The position numbers and the translations under genes were made by a program. DNA of 64,000 nucleotides. Source: Pelodera strongyloides. Lineage: Eukaryota; Nematoda; Chromadorea; Rhabditida; Rhabditidae. Shown here piece by piece: positions 23,030 through 42,001 of the stretch (positions are counted from its first letter, which is position 1; each line of letters begins with the position of its first letter). The DNA is taken from NCBI GenBank assembly GCA_036852015.1, contig JAANDG010000125.1:1-64000 (forward strand). Direction: 5' to 3'. The notes beneath the pieces are model-generated. The model was not told the DNA's origin and searched no databases. It worked only from the letters and a program-made list of their open reading frames with translations.

Positions 23030-26000
23030 TTAGCAATATGGAGCAGGGAAAGGTGGTATGAATGAGTGATCGGCAGTCGAAGGGTCGGGGTCCTTGTCCG
23101 AGTCGAACACTGCCAGAAGTCTCTCGAAGTAGGGACCATTGCGATAGAATTCCATCGCCTGAAAGTAATCAATAATTCATGCACATGAAATTGATCCAGC
23201 TTTTGTTACTCCGAATAAGAACACGATACGTATCGATCAAGATATATTTATATTTTCCGTTGCCATAAAAAAATAACAACAATAATACTCACATTTCTCA
23301 CGCTGTTGTAGTTTTCTTCCTGTGGAATAATCAGCGCAGGGACTTGCATTGTCGAAGGGTAGCTAAAAATAAAAGTAAGTGGTTTACAAGAAGATGCATT
23401 GTTTGTTTAATAAAAGAACCGTACAATAAGGGGAAATTCAGGCCCACAAACAGCCAAAGCTAACTAATTAACATCGAAAACAATGTGAGCTCATCAAAAA
23501 TAAGTTGCACATCAAAACTACAAACATGATGTATTCGAAATCCCACAGCGAAAACCCAAACTATGTTAGCGCTATCGCGCTAACAAAGGATAGCACTATA
23601 GAGATATGTAGGGCTACATTCACTTATTGCACACGCCCATTAAATATAGATACGAATAATTTCTACACACCCGCTCTAAACTCACATGAAGAGCATGCGC
23701 ACTTGGACACACGCAGGATCCACCAGAACGAAGTGTGGAGTACCGTAGCTGGCAAACTTGGAAGGATCGTCAACCACTGAAAACACACACACAAGGGTTT
23801 CAAGCTGAATACAACTTTTTTGACAATTTTTTTCGTGTTAATGAGAGCAAATAAACAATACGATTACGTGCCGCAGTTTCAGAACTAATACACCCGTAAG
23901 AACAGCCAAAATGCGGACCGATATACAACGCAAGAACAGCTAATACCGCAGTCCTTACAATAATAAGAATACCTTCACACAAAGCCAAGCACCACGTTCC
24001 GTCGTTTATGTGGCTTTTCCTCGGGTGTGATCGGTTGTCGCACTTGAAATAATCTTGCGTCTCAGCTGGGGGAGGATTCCTTCGACTCTGTAAGAAGGAA
24101 GCGATCGCTCAGGTTCAGCACCACAAACGGTACATAAACATGACTCCTTAAGAGAAAACAAACTTGCCGCAATTATTGGACAATTCATTGTGAACTTAAC
24201 TACACGATTATAAGCTATTAACCGATTATAAGCTACGAACGTGATGGCGACACTCACCGAATATGAATACTTTGCCGATTCGGCCGGGTTTTCGGACATG
24301 TAGATCCCCGTTCCATATGCTGATCCATACAACTGATTGGAGGTGCCAGACAAGACGAGAAGACCGTCCGACATGATCCGATACCAATTCTCCACCGGTG
24401 AACCACTAAATTGACTGCTTAACTGAACTGTGTAGGGAGCGAGAAATTGACAATTATAAGGTAACAATTAACCCGCGTCTGTACAGAATTAGCATTCTGC
24501 ACTCATTATTGTCACTCCTTTCCTTATATCACTGCATATTATTCACTTAAGACCTTTACTTAAGTCATTTATTTCTTCATATAATATTATGTTGTTATAC
24601 GTCACTATATACAGATTTATCTTCAGTATTACTTTTGTTGATATTCCAACTTAATTAGATTACAGTTAAAAGGCTATGAAGACCTACTATTCAATCGGGT
24701 AGATTCGCCGGAATAGGCAACCCGGCCCTACTCGTGTGAACCGTGTGCTAGTGAATTGGTTATGTGGTTGCGAAGGGCGCGTGTAGCTCAACCGATGAGT
24801 GCTTGTCGAGTAGACAAGTGATGCGGGTTCGAGTCCGCTCCACGCCATTTTCGCACAAGGTACGAGATTACCCTAGTGGAGCCAGTGTAGGCTTACTTTA
24901 CATCGACGATATTACCACACAATTTCAGTATAATGTACTCTGTACTTCACGTGATTTCAGTAATTAGCTCCGAAATAGGACCATTGGAATATGTTAGTTA
25001 CCCAACCAATAAAGATCTTTGGAAAGAAACGTGTGCTGTGTTTACGTTTACATGGTGCACCGTCCGGAAAGCGAACCAGGGCCGCCCGCGTGGAGCATCT
25101 TGTCTACTCGACAAGCACTCACCGGTTGAGCTACACGCACCCATTTTCCACTCAACCAATACTGATTGTCCCTAGCACCGTGTTAAACACAGAGGGATGG
25201 GTTGCCTCAGGCGGCGCATCTACCCAACTAACTTAACTGGGTAACAAACACACTTACTGAAAGAGAAAGCGAGTCTTGCCACCCGCGTGGGCCTTTGCTG
25301 CTTCAAAAAGCCTTTCCCTACGTGAAGGCACCGGGGGAAGCAGGTATTGTTGGTCTGTGCACAGGCTCGCTATGCGATAGCCTGGAGGCAGACGGACAGT
25401 CATACGCATGTGGTCTGACAACCTAAAGATAAAAACTGGAAAAAGGGCTTTTTGATGAAACCCCAAACTATGTGCTAAAACTAAGCTACTACATGATAAC
25501 CTTGGCTAAAACAGACAATTTAACCTGCATTAATGTAAAATGTTGTGAAGACGAATCGAGCGAATCCAAACAATTCATATCCCTACCAATACAAAAATGA
25601 TGCCGAAGATGCGGTCTCCCGACTATCTTTGAACCTCTCCCATGATTTCCAAGTCGAAAAGACACATCGCGGACACCACTCTGATAGCTTTGCACACACC
25701 TCGTCAACTGCCTGCCTGCAATAATGGCATGTTTAATAGACTGAAGCTGGTCTTTTCCAAGCATAGATATTCATCGACACGAACGCACATAAACATCAAT
25801 TTTTCTTAAAGGAACCTTTTGCTGCACACAATAAGAAATCATTAACTCAGGCACGGGCGAAGGAAAAAAGGAAAGGAAAGCTTGACCTACTCGGTAGAGA
25901 ACATTCCATCTTTCTGTACAGGGTACGGAAGACAGACAAACTGCTTGCGGTCGCTGTGCCAGGCCTTATTGAACAGGAAGGCAATCAACTCCGCCGAATC

Positions 26001-28545
26001 TGCCCACAGGCGGGGCCCCAGGGTCGAACCTGTTTATGGAGGAAAGTCCAGGATTCGAGTAAAAGCATAAACCACGCTAATAAATGGAAATTAAAGATGG
26101 GGCGTGCCTAACGAGCACCAATGATTACAAAGGAAAATATGCAACATGTTTTACAACTTACTGTAATCGTTCCGTTGAAACACACACAAGGCATTAGCAC
26201 ATACGCTGAGCAAGGGATGAGCGCCAAGGTGGCGTGTACCACATTGTACACAGAAACTGAAAACAAAACGAGAAGTTCAATGGACTCAATGGACCGAAGA
26301 ACCCCGACGCTCTTAAAGCGAAATGCCAGCTCCTTTGGAAAATTTGCATATGATAAGCAAATCCTATGTATCCCACGCTAATTTTGCGCGATAGCCGTGG
26401 ACGTAAGCAAATCCTATGTATCCCACGCTGATTTTGCGCGATAGCCGTGGACGATCGCGCAAAATTAGCATAGGATACATAGGATGTGCTTATCATATGC
26501 AAATTTTCCAAAGGAGCGGGCATTTCGCTTTAATACCGTAATTTAGCTAACGTCGCAAAAACACTTCTTTGTCCACTGTGTCATGGATAGATACTAATAG
26601 AAGGGAGAACTCGGCGCCACCGCCGCGCACTAAAAGAGGGTTCGCCACAGGGGCCACAGGTGTTCAATTCAAAATGGCGCGCCTGCGAAGCAACATTTAG
26701 GGGAGGCAGGGCAAGTGCGCCACGATTGCGCAATTGCGCTATATCTCATGTGTGCCACGTGCGACGGCGCCACTGGTGCGCCATATGGCGTTAAGACGCT
26801 CCTAAAGGGGTGTGCCGCGCCACTGTGGTGGACCCGCTTTTTGTGCGCGGCGACGACCACAAAACGTTGGAAACCAAATTTTCGAGACTTGAGTGTGAAT
26901 GATGTACAGGACAGACGTACGGCAAATGTTTCCGCCGTAGTCAGGACTACAGGAGCAACACGATAGGATGGAGCGAGAGATATTGACACGCACTGAAAAC
27001 TTACTTGCTTAACTGAGTGAGTCTATCCACTGCAAACTGAACGGTCCTCCCCATCAGATTCTCCCGAAGTGGACGATTCCATTGCGTATTGAAGAATTGT
27101 TGCATTGCCGGAAATGGAAGTGGACCGTATTGCATGAATACCAAAAAGGGCAAATAGGATAAATAGCTTAGGTCAAATATAAGTTCTAACGGTGTGTCGC
27201 AAAAGCTCAACAGAACATGTACAAGACCTACCAGTTCTACCGCTTTGGTCGCTTCGCACTCTGTTGTGGGCGCATTGCACAGTGAAACGTTCACAGATGG
27301 ACATTCGGCTAAAACCAATCCAATCAATACACAGTGAGATACATCTAGTTAATTTGTAATTGTTCTTCAGCTCTCAAAGGAATTTGAACTCGGGCGCGCA
27401 GCTACCGAAAGCCTTTCTAGCTGCGCAGATGTGGGTTGCTGAGCTGCGCGGTAGCTCACCCCTCAATGTCCTGTCATCTATCCACCGCACACCCATCCGC
27501 GCATGCGGCTAAAGGCGAGTTTGGCGGATAACTATGCGCGCGTTCACTAAAGTCCGGCTAGCGGCGTGCTAGCTACACATGCACTAGTTACGCGCGCGTA
27601 ACGAGAGCATAGCAAAGAACCAGAAGTCTCCACCTCTCTCAGCTTATGTTGATTAGTCAACTCGTAATCGCAAACCTCGAAAGTACGTTGACGGATAGAT
27701 TGGTTCAAGGTTGATGATCATATGAGAACCCGAAGTAAGACACCAGAGTTCGCGCAAGCGTGCCTAAAACAATCACAATCACTACTGCAAAATCCATAGT
27801 AACTAATATAACCCATAAAGCATGTATGTTGACACAAAGAGAAAAGCGTTTGTAGCGTTACAAAAACAACTAACGGATATAATTCCCAGAGGGATGGAGA
27901 CTACAATTCGGTGAAATCCTTTCAGTGTATTTACGAGTTCAACAGCCTTCCGCTCTGAAATACGTAAATTATGGCCAGGAAATGTATGACATACCAGTTA
28001 CGACAGACAATAATATGTGCATAGCATAAACATGATATTGTGAGTCAACTAGTCAACCAAAGAATGACCAACTTGTGAGGCTCTCGAACTTGGGAAACAC
28101 GATAGCATTTGTGTAGTTCAAATCATAGTCCAACATGTGGTGCACACGCTCCTCGTCCAGGTGAAGCTCAAATATGCAGAATGTAAACTGAGAGGATTTA
28201 TGTTTCACACATGCTTGCTTACACACAAATTGTGAATCAACCAGCAGAATCACCATAATGCAAGCGGATCTAGCATTTCATACCCTGGAGAAACCGCACG
28301 CCATGTATTATCATAAGTATGCATTACAGTACAAAGGATACATATTATTCAGCAGTACACTGAGCACACAACACGTACACACACAACTAGACTACATATA
28401 CGAGTCGAGTCCACATGTTTCTTAAACAATTGGCTCATTTATGATAGTTTATTACCTCTGAATAATCTGCGCTCGAAGAACTTTCCGATCCCGTCTCGGA
28501 GCATACGATGGAGGAGTCATCGGAATCGGTTTCATCCTGCTCCAT
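23030..28545 (-). CDS. PARP6/8-like mono-ADP-ribosyltransferase, copy A
   Basis: The first exon is 28456-28545 (ATG; acidic, Ser-rich) and the last ends with TAA at 23030. About fifteen exons align one-to-one with copy B. The catalytic core is shown by SPVENWYRIMSDGLLVLSG, YGSAYGTGIYMSENP and a WCLALCE strand. The conserved NAD-binding His is present (FLFHGS), with its codon split between the exons ending at 25260 and starting at 24417. The segment before the core (SDHMRMTVRLPPGY, QQYLLPPVPSRRE, FEAAKAHAGGKTRF) parallels human PARP6/8 (SNRSHIVKLP, HQFLLLSSPP, ARFRTAKKLYG). An upstream segment (WADSAELIAFLFNKAW) parallels their regulatory part. These enzymes add single ADP-ribose units in the cytosol. 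Introns carry a tRNA-like SINE pair, a TTAA MITE and GC-rich patches. Confidence 0.9.
24715..24900 (+). mobile_element. tRNA-derived SINE-like copy (left of an inverted pair)
   Basis: A tRNA-like head runs at 24769-24850: TGTAGCTCAACCGATGAGTG (A-box region), a CTTGT/ACAAG anticodon stem around CGAGTAG, and GGGTTCGAGTCC (B box). The same sequence lies inverted at 25075-25205 with about 110 bp of shared upstream sequence starting AGGCAACCC. U33 is replaced by G and T-arm pairing is weak, so this is not a normal tRNA gene. Confidence 0.6.
25075..25205 (-). mobile_element. tRNA-derived SINE-like copy (right of an inverted pair)
   Basis: Inverted relative of the copy at 24715-24900, in the same PARP-A intron. 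It keeps GTAGCTCAACCGGTGAGTGC and the CTTGTCGAGTAGACAAG hairpin, then diverges before the B box. Transcripts across both would pair into a hairpin with a loop of about 230 bases. Confidence 0.6.
26317..26529. mobile_element. TTAA-flanked MITE (piggyBac-type), PARP-A intron
   Basis: TTAA precedes (26313-26316) and follows (26530-26533) the element. The terminal inverted repeats are about 80 bp and start AGCGAAATGCC. The left arm continues with TTTGCATATGATAAGCAAAT and the right arm mirrors it. A roughly 50-bp internal piece (GCAAATCCTATGTATCCCAC onward) is duplicated in tandem on the left side. Confidence 0.8.
26600..26860. repeat. GC-rich repeat patch in PARP-A intron
   Basis: It contains GGCGCC, GTGCGCC and CGCGCC words. 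GTTCAATTCAAAATGGCGCG is similar to GTTCAATTCCAAATGGCACA near 49.62 kb, which supports a shared dispersed element. Both the local base composition and the word content differ sharply from the flanks. Confidence 0.45.
27370..27620. repeat. GC-rich insertion with tRNA-like minus strand, PARP-A intron
   Basis: On the minus strand GAGTTCAAATTCC (B box) follows a GCGCAGCTCAGC (A-box-like) stretch at about tRNA spacing near 27372-27450. The remainder is rich in GCGCGC and CTAGC palindromes. This is a decayed insertion between two PARP-A exons. Confidence 0.4.
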
Positions 28546-29294
28546 GATTCAGCGTGGCGTTCTGTAGGAATAAGCATATTAACACAAGGGAATAGTCATT
28601 AGGAATGGGAAAGTGCGACTACAGTAACCAGTAATGAATAACAATGGTACAGTACTTCCCAACTTCCCATGGAGCACAAAGTACTTGTAATAATTTGTAC
28701 CTGACCATAATAGGGACCACGTAAAAAAGTTAACTCCGAAGAAAAGTTAGTCAAACAATACAGAGGTTGAAACTCGAATAGTATCAAACGTAAAATAAAC
28801 GTTTGTAAAGAAGAAAAACAAAAGAAGAAACCAATAACATAATACATACACATAACGTGAAACTATGGATTTATTAAAGTTTACAGCAGGCATGGTAGTC
28901 AATATGTACAAGAAAAAGAAAACTGAGAGCTACCAACAAAATATTAGTCATTTAGTATAAAAACAACAGAGTAGCAGTAGCAGTGAAAAGCGACGACAAA
29001 TAAAGATCAACCACTAAAGCGTGGTCAGAACCTACAACAACACATAGTACTTGCAAATGCAACGTTCAACGAGACCAACATCAACATCACTCAAGCTAAA
29101 AAGGAACCAAACGTAGCATGCAACGTAAATAAAGAATACATAATAAAGAATACACTACTACAATATGATATGTCAAGAATGTTAACAATAAAAGCACAAT
29201 TACCCTGAGTAAAGCTGAGACATGATGGCAAAACTGTTTCGCACGGGTGCATACACTCGAGGAATGTCACCTGAGAGAGAACATAGGGCAAGAA

Positions 29295-32200
29295 TCACGA
29301 ATATGGAGCGGGGAAAGGTGGTATGAATGAGTGATCGGCAGTCGAAGGGTTGGGGTCCTTGTCCGAGTCGAACACTGCCAGAAGTCTCTCGAAGTAGGGA
29401 CCACTGCGATAGAATTCCATCGCCTGAAACACAGTGAATTTTTGTTCAAACCCTGACCAGTTTTTTCGACAACAAGTTCCGTGGCCATATTCACCACTCC
29501 GAATCCCCCAGGGAAATATTCCCTAGGGACGGAAAGGCGCATATGCGACACACAGAGAAAAAGACGGCGAATCATTTACGGGGAATGTGGTCTCAACACT
29601 TTTCAAGGAAGTTTCCACCAGATACTGATCACATCGCGTTGCTCCCAGCTCCCATACATACAACAAAGACATATAATCACACCCTCCAATACCAGTCAAA
29701 ATGACGCACATCAATGGAAGAAGCAAAAATACCATACCGTTCTCACGCTAGTATAGTGTTCCTGTTGTGGAACCATCATAGAAGGGACACTGTCGCGTGT
29801 TGGGTAGCTGAACAAGGAGAAAGCTAGAGATTAGTGAAACGCTTGGTTAAACGAAACATCTCACGGAGGATTGGGTCATTAGGAGAAACACAAACCCATA
29901 ATATAAATATAAAACTTATTCGTCTCTACTACCGATTCCATAAGCACTTACATGAAGAGCATCCTCACTTGCACACACTCGGGATCGGAGAGCACATAAT
30001 ACGGGTTACCGTAATGGAGGAATTTCGAGGTATCATCCACTACTGCAATTACGTAAACAATGAACTTCATATACTGTACAAATAATTAACAAACGGAGAA
30101 AAAAATGAAGGAATCATAGAGAAAGGAAAATATATCTTTACACAAACAAACCTTCGCATAGAGCCAGACACCACGTCCCGTTGTTGATGTGCGTTCTTAG
30201 TGCGTGTTCGGCAACAGGACACATAGTGCTAGCCTTGGATTGATCGTTCACATTAGACACACGACGCTAGAAACAAGTCGGTTAAACTGGGGAAAGTTGC
30301 GGCATTGCGTAGTAGTTAGTCGTCACTAACGCTAGATGTGAAGAATGCGCAATTTGAAAAAGGATGCATAAAATAAACTTCACTTACACTAAGTGAATAA
30401 TTAGCCGAAGTGGCCGGATTGTCCGCCATGTAGATGCCATTTCCATAGGCCGCACCATACAACTGATTGTCGGTGCCGGAGAGCACAAGAAGGCCATCTG
30501 ACATGATGCGGTACCAATTCTCCACCGGCGAACCACTACAAGAATAGGCAATTAAAGGCGTAGGTGAAATCTTTTTGTAATCCCATTTGCACAAATTTTG
30601 CCGCTTACTTTGGAGTGCCGCTGGTGATGCAACAGTGCAATAAAGTGAACTTTAAGGGAAACATTTAAGCAGTCAAAATGCGCAAAACAAACCCAAAGTC
30701 AGCGTACCCAAAACATACTGCCTTTTCACATAGATATGATTACTGATAATACACAGCGAAAATTATTATTCGTAAACTCAAAAGTCTAGAAATAGAAATG
30801 AAAAACATACTGAAAAAGGAAGCGCGTCTTGCCACCAGCACGACTCTTCGCTGTCTCAAACCGCGTCTCCCTCGGTGATGGTACCGGAGGTAGGAGATAC
30901 TGTTGTTCGGTGGCTAGATTGACCACTCTATACCGCGGTGGTAGGCGGACAGTGACAGGCATGTGATCAGACAGCCTAAACACACATACACTAGTTATTT
31001 GGTTAATTTCTCCCCTCGCTTTGTTTACTGCAATACGCACGAATAATGGTTCTCAATTTCTTGTCAATTACGAACCATAACATCAGCCACCAGTCACATC
31101 TAAAAATTTGTATAGGGAGAAAATTGTGCAGTGTGACATACCAATATAGAAACGAAGCAGCAGGAATGGTTGCCTCTTCTTTTCTGAACTTCTCCCAAGA
31201 CGCCCAGTCAGAAAAGACACAACGCGGACACCACTCTGACAATGTTCTGCAGATTGCGTCCACTGACTGCCTACAATAAAAGAGAGATCATTTCAAAAGT
31301 GCTATCATTAGAGTACAGCGGTGATACCGTATACGGCTGAAAACTGCGCTCAATCGCTATACGCTACCGGAATCTCTAGCACTTACCGAAATACACAAAA
31401 CACAAATCAGAAAAGACAGACTCCAAACGGGGTATCACGTTAGAACATGATTCATTAATGACCTATACTTTTCATACGCAATTATTGTTACTTACACTTT
31501 CTTCAAATTGTCTAATCTACATAGAGCTGGTCAGAACGAAACATAGCTCCAAAAAGTGCAATCACTTACTCAGTCGGAAACATGCCTTCCGCTTTTACCG
31601 GATACGGATGGCAGACAAAGGCCTTCCGACTGCTCTGCCAAGCCTTTCTAAATAGAAAAGCAATCAATTCGGCCGAATCTGCCCACAGACGAGGTCCCAG
31701 TGTCGAGCCCACCGTCTCCAGTTCTCCTGCAAAGGTAAAATAAAACGTGGAACAGACATTAGTTGCAGTGAAATCAAGTATCCCCAGGGAAACACCCATT
31801 AGAAAGAAGGATGGGGTCGCACTATACTATGAGTCTGAAACATGGAACAAAGATTGTCAGTTATAGCAAAAAAAGGCGAAACTAGCCAAACCGTCAGTTA
31901 AAGATAAGGCACACGTAACTAAAATAACATTATTACATTATCAATTAGTTAATGTGATAATAGAGCCATGCTTACTCTGTTAGCTAATTAATGGATACAT
32001 GCGAGCCACTACAAATGCAAACTCATAAACAGTAGAAAAGAAACCACAAACTGTAATAGTCTCGCTGGAAGACACACAAATCACGATCGCAGACACTAAG
32101 TAGAGGATGAGCACCCAGCTGAAGTGAGCCACACTGCATGCAGAAACTAAACGTGAACACATGATAACATACGATGGATTAATAATTAAAAGAAGCCGAA

Positions 32201-34496
32201 AAGTATATTAAGACAAATCGGCAAGCAACTATCCTGGAATTAGAACGCTGACCGATTAGAATACGAAAAAAACACGAATGCAAAGTAGGGTGCGTACACC
32301 GTACAAATATGCTGGAAGCACTACTTTTCAATGAAATATACACTATACATGTATCATACTCAGAATAATTACATGACCAATTGTTGACTTACTTTCCCAA
32401 TTGTATCAGTCTATCAATCGCAAATTGTAGAGCCCTCTCGAGCAGATTCTCTTTCGGAGGACGATTCCATTTGTCTTCGAAGAAGAGTTTCATCGCCTGC
32501 CAATATTACACATCATAATGACAACGAACCAAGGTTACCGTAGAAAATACACACAACACAGTGGGCCGCACTAATCCATAAGAAATATCAGCGAAATATT
32601 ATTACAACACAACCGTCTCACCACTTCGATAGCCTGAGTTGCCGCACATTTTGTAGAGGAACTATTGAGGATTGAAGCGCGCACCATCGGACATTCCGCT
32701 GAAACAATGTTAGTAACAACGAACACGACAAAGATTCCAACCTCCCCTCTTATCTCCGAAATAAATAAATCAATAATCATACATACATTGTCAGAAACAT
32801 GTGGTCAAAGTCAAAGGCAGTGCAATACAATCTTACCGTTCATGTACAATAAAGGAGAGACAGGCGATATACGAATAATCATGTGCGATCCCATATCCAG
32901 ACACCAAAGTTCACGCAGTCGATCCTAGACATGTACAGAATAAATTATTACTTTACTTACATATAAAAACGTTAAAGATAAAGACAACCAATGTCATCTG
33001 GCACGAGCACGCAACCACGAGATAGCGCCAAAACACCACACTACGTCAAAGTCAACGACATTTACACGGTATACGAGAAAACTACAGTACATTCTAATAC
33101 TATTATTACTAATTAAAAGACTTACACATATAATTCCCAAGGGGATCGACAAAACTATTTCGTGCGTTCCTTTCATGGTATTTTCCAGATCGACAGCTTT
33201 GCGTTCTAAAAAAAGAATACAAAATGTTTGCATGTTTGAAGAAAACACGACTGATTTCATAGCATTCATGTCGTCTCGAAACACTAGTTCAAATAAAATA
33301 CATCGGTTATAATATTATCAATATAACGGAAGGGAGCGAAAACTCACGAGTTAATTGCTCAAACTTGGGAAACATAATCGCATTGGTAACGTTCATATCA
33401 TGGTCCAGCAAATGGTGGATCTCGTCTGATTCATCGCGTACCTGAAAGAATGAACAACGACAATGAGACCACAAAATGGCACGAAAGACAGACGAGTCAT
33501 ACAATGCATTATTTCACATTCAGCAAACCCATGCAGGCCGCACCGTGCAGTTCAGACACGGAACCCGCGCGCAGTTCAGTTCTCTTGCGAAGACGGGTCT
33601 AACCTTAACATTTTTTATTATTAATTGAAAGAACAAGTGGCTGAAAAAGACCCGAATGTCAACGTATCGCCGTCCACAAATAATCTTGCATTCCCTCTCA
33701 ATATAAACAGTATTAACTATGTGCTAAATAACTTACTGCATACTGAGTTTTCAACAGTACTTTGATAAATGACGTGTAAGGGCTAATGTGTCACTTCACG
33801 CTTTTGTAGAACAATTTATATTCATACTCGGTCTCCTTTTGCACACAGTATTTGAGTAAATTACTTATTTGTAGGGCAATATTTGCACACAGTATTTGAT
33901 TACATTTATTATTTGTCTTACACGCAGTACGATAATTATTTGATTTGCAACAAAGAGGCATAAGATACTCACGGGACTGGGTGAAAAATCAGCATCCTCA
34001 ACGCGAAACTGGTCACAGGAGCTCTCATCCACCTCTCCAAAATCACCTCCATTGGTTGTGATCGTATCCTGAAAAGTGGACATCTAGGAGCTGGAGCGAC
34101 AAGGGATAAAGTGGAAAGACAGATTTCTTCTTCTACTACAATCCTGTTGAGCTATCCACGACAACCTTTCGGACAGCGAGGTGCGCGTCGTCCGCCACAC
34201 TTGGCGGACATGGTGAAACAAGATTCCCAAAGGAGGATTGTGGATTGCGATAGATTGCGATAGTGTCTTCCCGGCTCATCCGGCCTATAGGAGCGGGAAG
34301 GCTAACTACCACAAACATAAAAAAATGCTAGTAAACCAAATATAATAGTAAAAATTAAATGAGTAAAATTTTAAATAACACCTACATTAAAAAAGTGAGA
34401 TACTTCTGAAGAATTTAACGGTGGTGCTAGTAGGATTCTTACCTCATCGTCCTCTTCATCACTCTCCGAGTAGACGTCAACGTCAATTGTCGACAT
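29295..34496 (-). CDS. PARP6/8-like mono-ADP-ribosyltransferase, copy B
   Basis: Exons run from 34443-34496 (ATG; MSTIDVDVYSESDEEDDE) and 33973-34068 down to about 29295-29426 (stop TGA). Others lie near 33351-33440, 33157-33207, 32839-32922, 32622-32699, 32396-32498, 31571-31725, 31143-31270, 30814-30976, 30386-30536, 30152-30264, 29956-30042 and 29748-29807. The catalytic core has SPVENWYRIMSDGLLVLSG and YGAAYGNGIYMADNP. The His codon is again split by an intron (FLFHGS after joining). NGTWCLALCE and HYGNPYYVLSDPECVQVRML match the final strands of PARP6/8. WCPRCVFSDWASW adds Cys residues upstream. Tandem duplicate of copy A in the same orientation, starting about 750 bp before the A start codon. 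Confidence 0.92.
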
Positions 34497-35766
34497 CACT
34501 GTCCCGCAGAGAGCGTCAATGCGCCTTCAAAAGCTCTCTAAACTCGTTTCCAATAAACTACTTCCGTCATTTCATCCACATACACATATGAAGACAAAAG
34601 TCACCTAGCCCAAAGTACCAAAAACCACAGGACTAATAAATACGGTTATCAATGACTGAATCGATGCAAATACCTAAACCCTGACTGGCTAGCAGTAACA
34701 GTAACTAACTGCTACACCTAGCTACCTACCTAAAACAATAACTAGTTGTCAATAACTAAACCTTTAAATTAAATTGAATGTACTCTTAAAATTACGAGAC
34801 CCAAAAAATACACATAACGAGACAAAGAACAAACTCATGATATGGTAAACAGCGGCAATGAACGCTCGAAAACTGTAATGATATTTGTTAAAACATTTTA
34901 TTATGCAATAATAAAGCAAACAGCATGCAGGGAGTAAAAAATCGATCCATCTAAGACCAAGAAGGTTTCTCGCTCAAACAATTATGGCATTCGATAAAAT
35001 GGATAAACTTCAAGATTCAAGCCATAACTGATTGAGCGGAACTCACAAACAGGAAAGAATTCAGATAAAAAACACACAAGAACAGAATAAGCACAATCAC
35101 CACATGCACAGATAGGTAATCGCAAGAGATAAGCCTGCATTGAAACAATACTACCACCTTAAAAACTCAAACGAAGGAAAGAAGTGCAATAAAAAAGACC
35201 AACTACGCAAAGTCCAAAGTATATAACGAGAACATGATATTACCTCGCAAATTCCCTAAATTATGAGCAGGCTAGAAAACTGTTTAAATGTTCTAGAGAT
35301 TGAGTGACACATTATGTGGTCAAACAAGAAAGGAACAGTCTTTCGACACAACTAGACAAATTTCACCATGGTAATATTGATAATAACAAAACAAAAAAGG
35401 AAACGAGAGAAAAGACATCACATCGGGGAAAGGCGAGTATCTACCGCAAGAGGGTAAGCTTCAGTGTTCTGAAAGAGAAAGAGAAGATAGACTAACAAAC
35501 GAGTAAAACAAACAAAATGCCGGTTAAAGCGCAAATTGGATCATTATTGCAAAGCTAGGGATATCCATATTGATGAGACTTTAGACGTAAAAGAAATCAA
35601 CAAATTTACGCTTACTCGCTTACTACAAACTGTTCAAGGAGAAAACAAGCGTCAATCACAACGAGAAAACGAATAGAGAATAAAGAAACATCAATAAATA
35701 GTCTGGTACATTGGAGATACAAGCTTGATCATAGCCCGACTACCAATGGGGGTGTTACAGTACACC
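34497..35766. other. Intergenic stretch between PARP-B and the acyl-CoA synthetase
   Basis: AT-rich with no supported exon. It contains the PARP-B promoter side and the 3' flank of the acyl-CoA synthetase gene, both on the minus strand. Confidence 0.4.

Positions 35767-42001
<6,235 letters not shown>

Noticed and set aside
24764..24967. Functional tRNA gene at 24769-24850
   Set aside because: Position 33 is G, the T arm pairs poorly and the same sequence is repeated in inverted form nearby; a SINE-like repeat explains it better.
34136..34318. Exon between the first and second PARP-B exons (SLPAPIGRMSREDTIAIYRN)
   Set aside because: The frame looks protein-like, but the phase does not fit the first exon (phase 0) without a stop, and the next exon joins the first directly in phase. 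It may be an alternative exon but is not supported.
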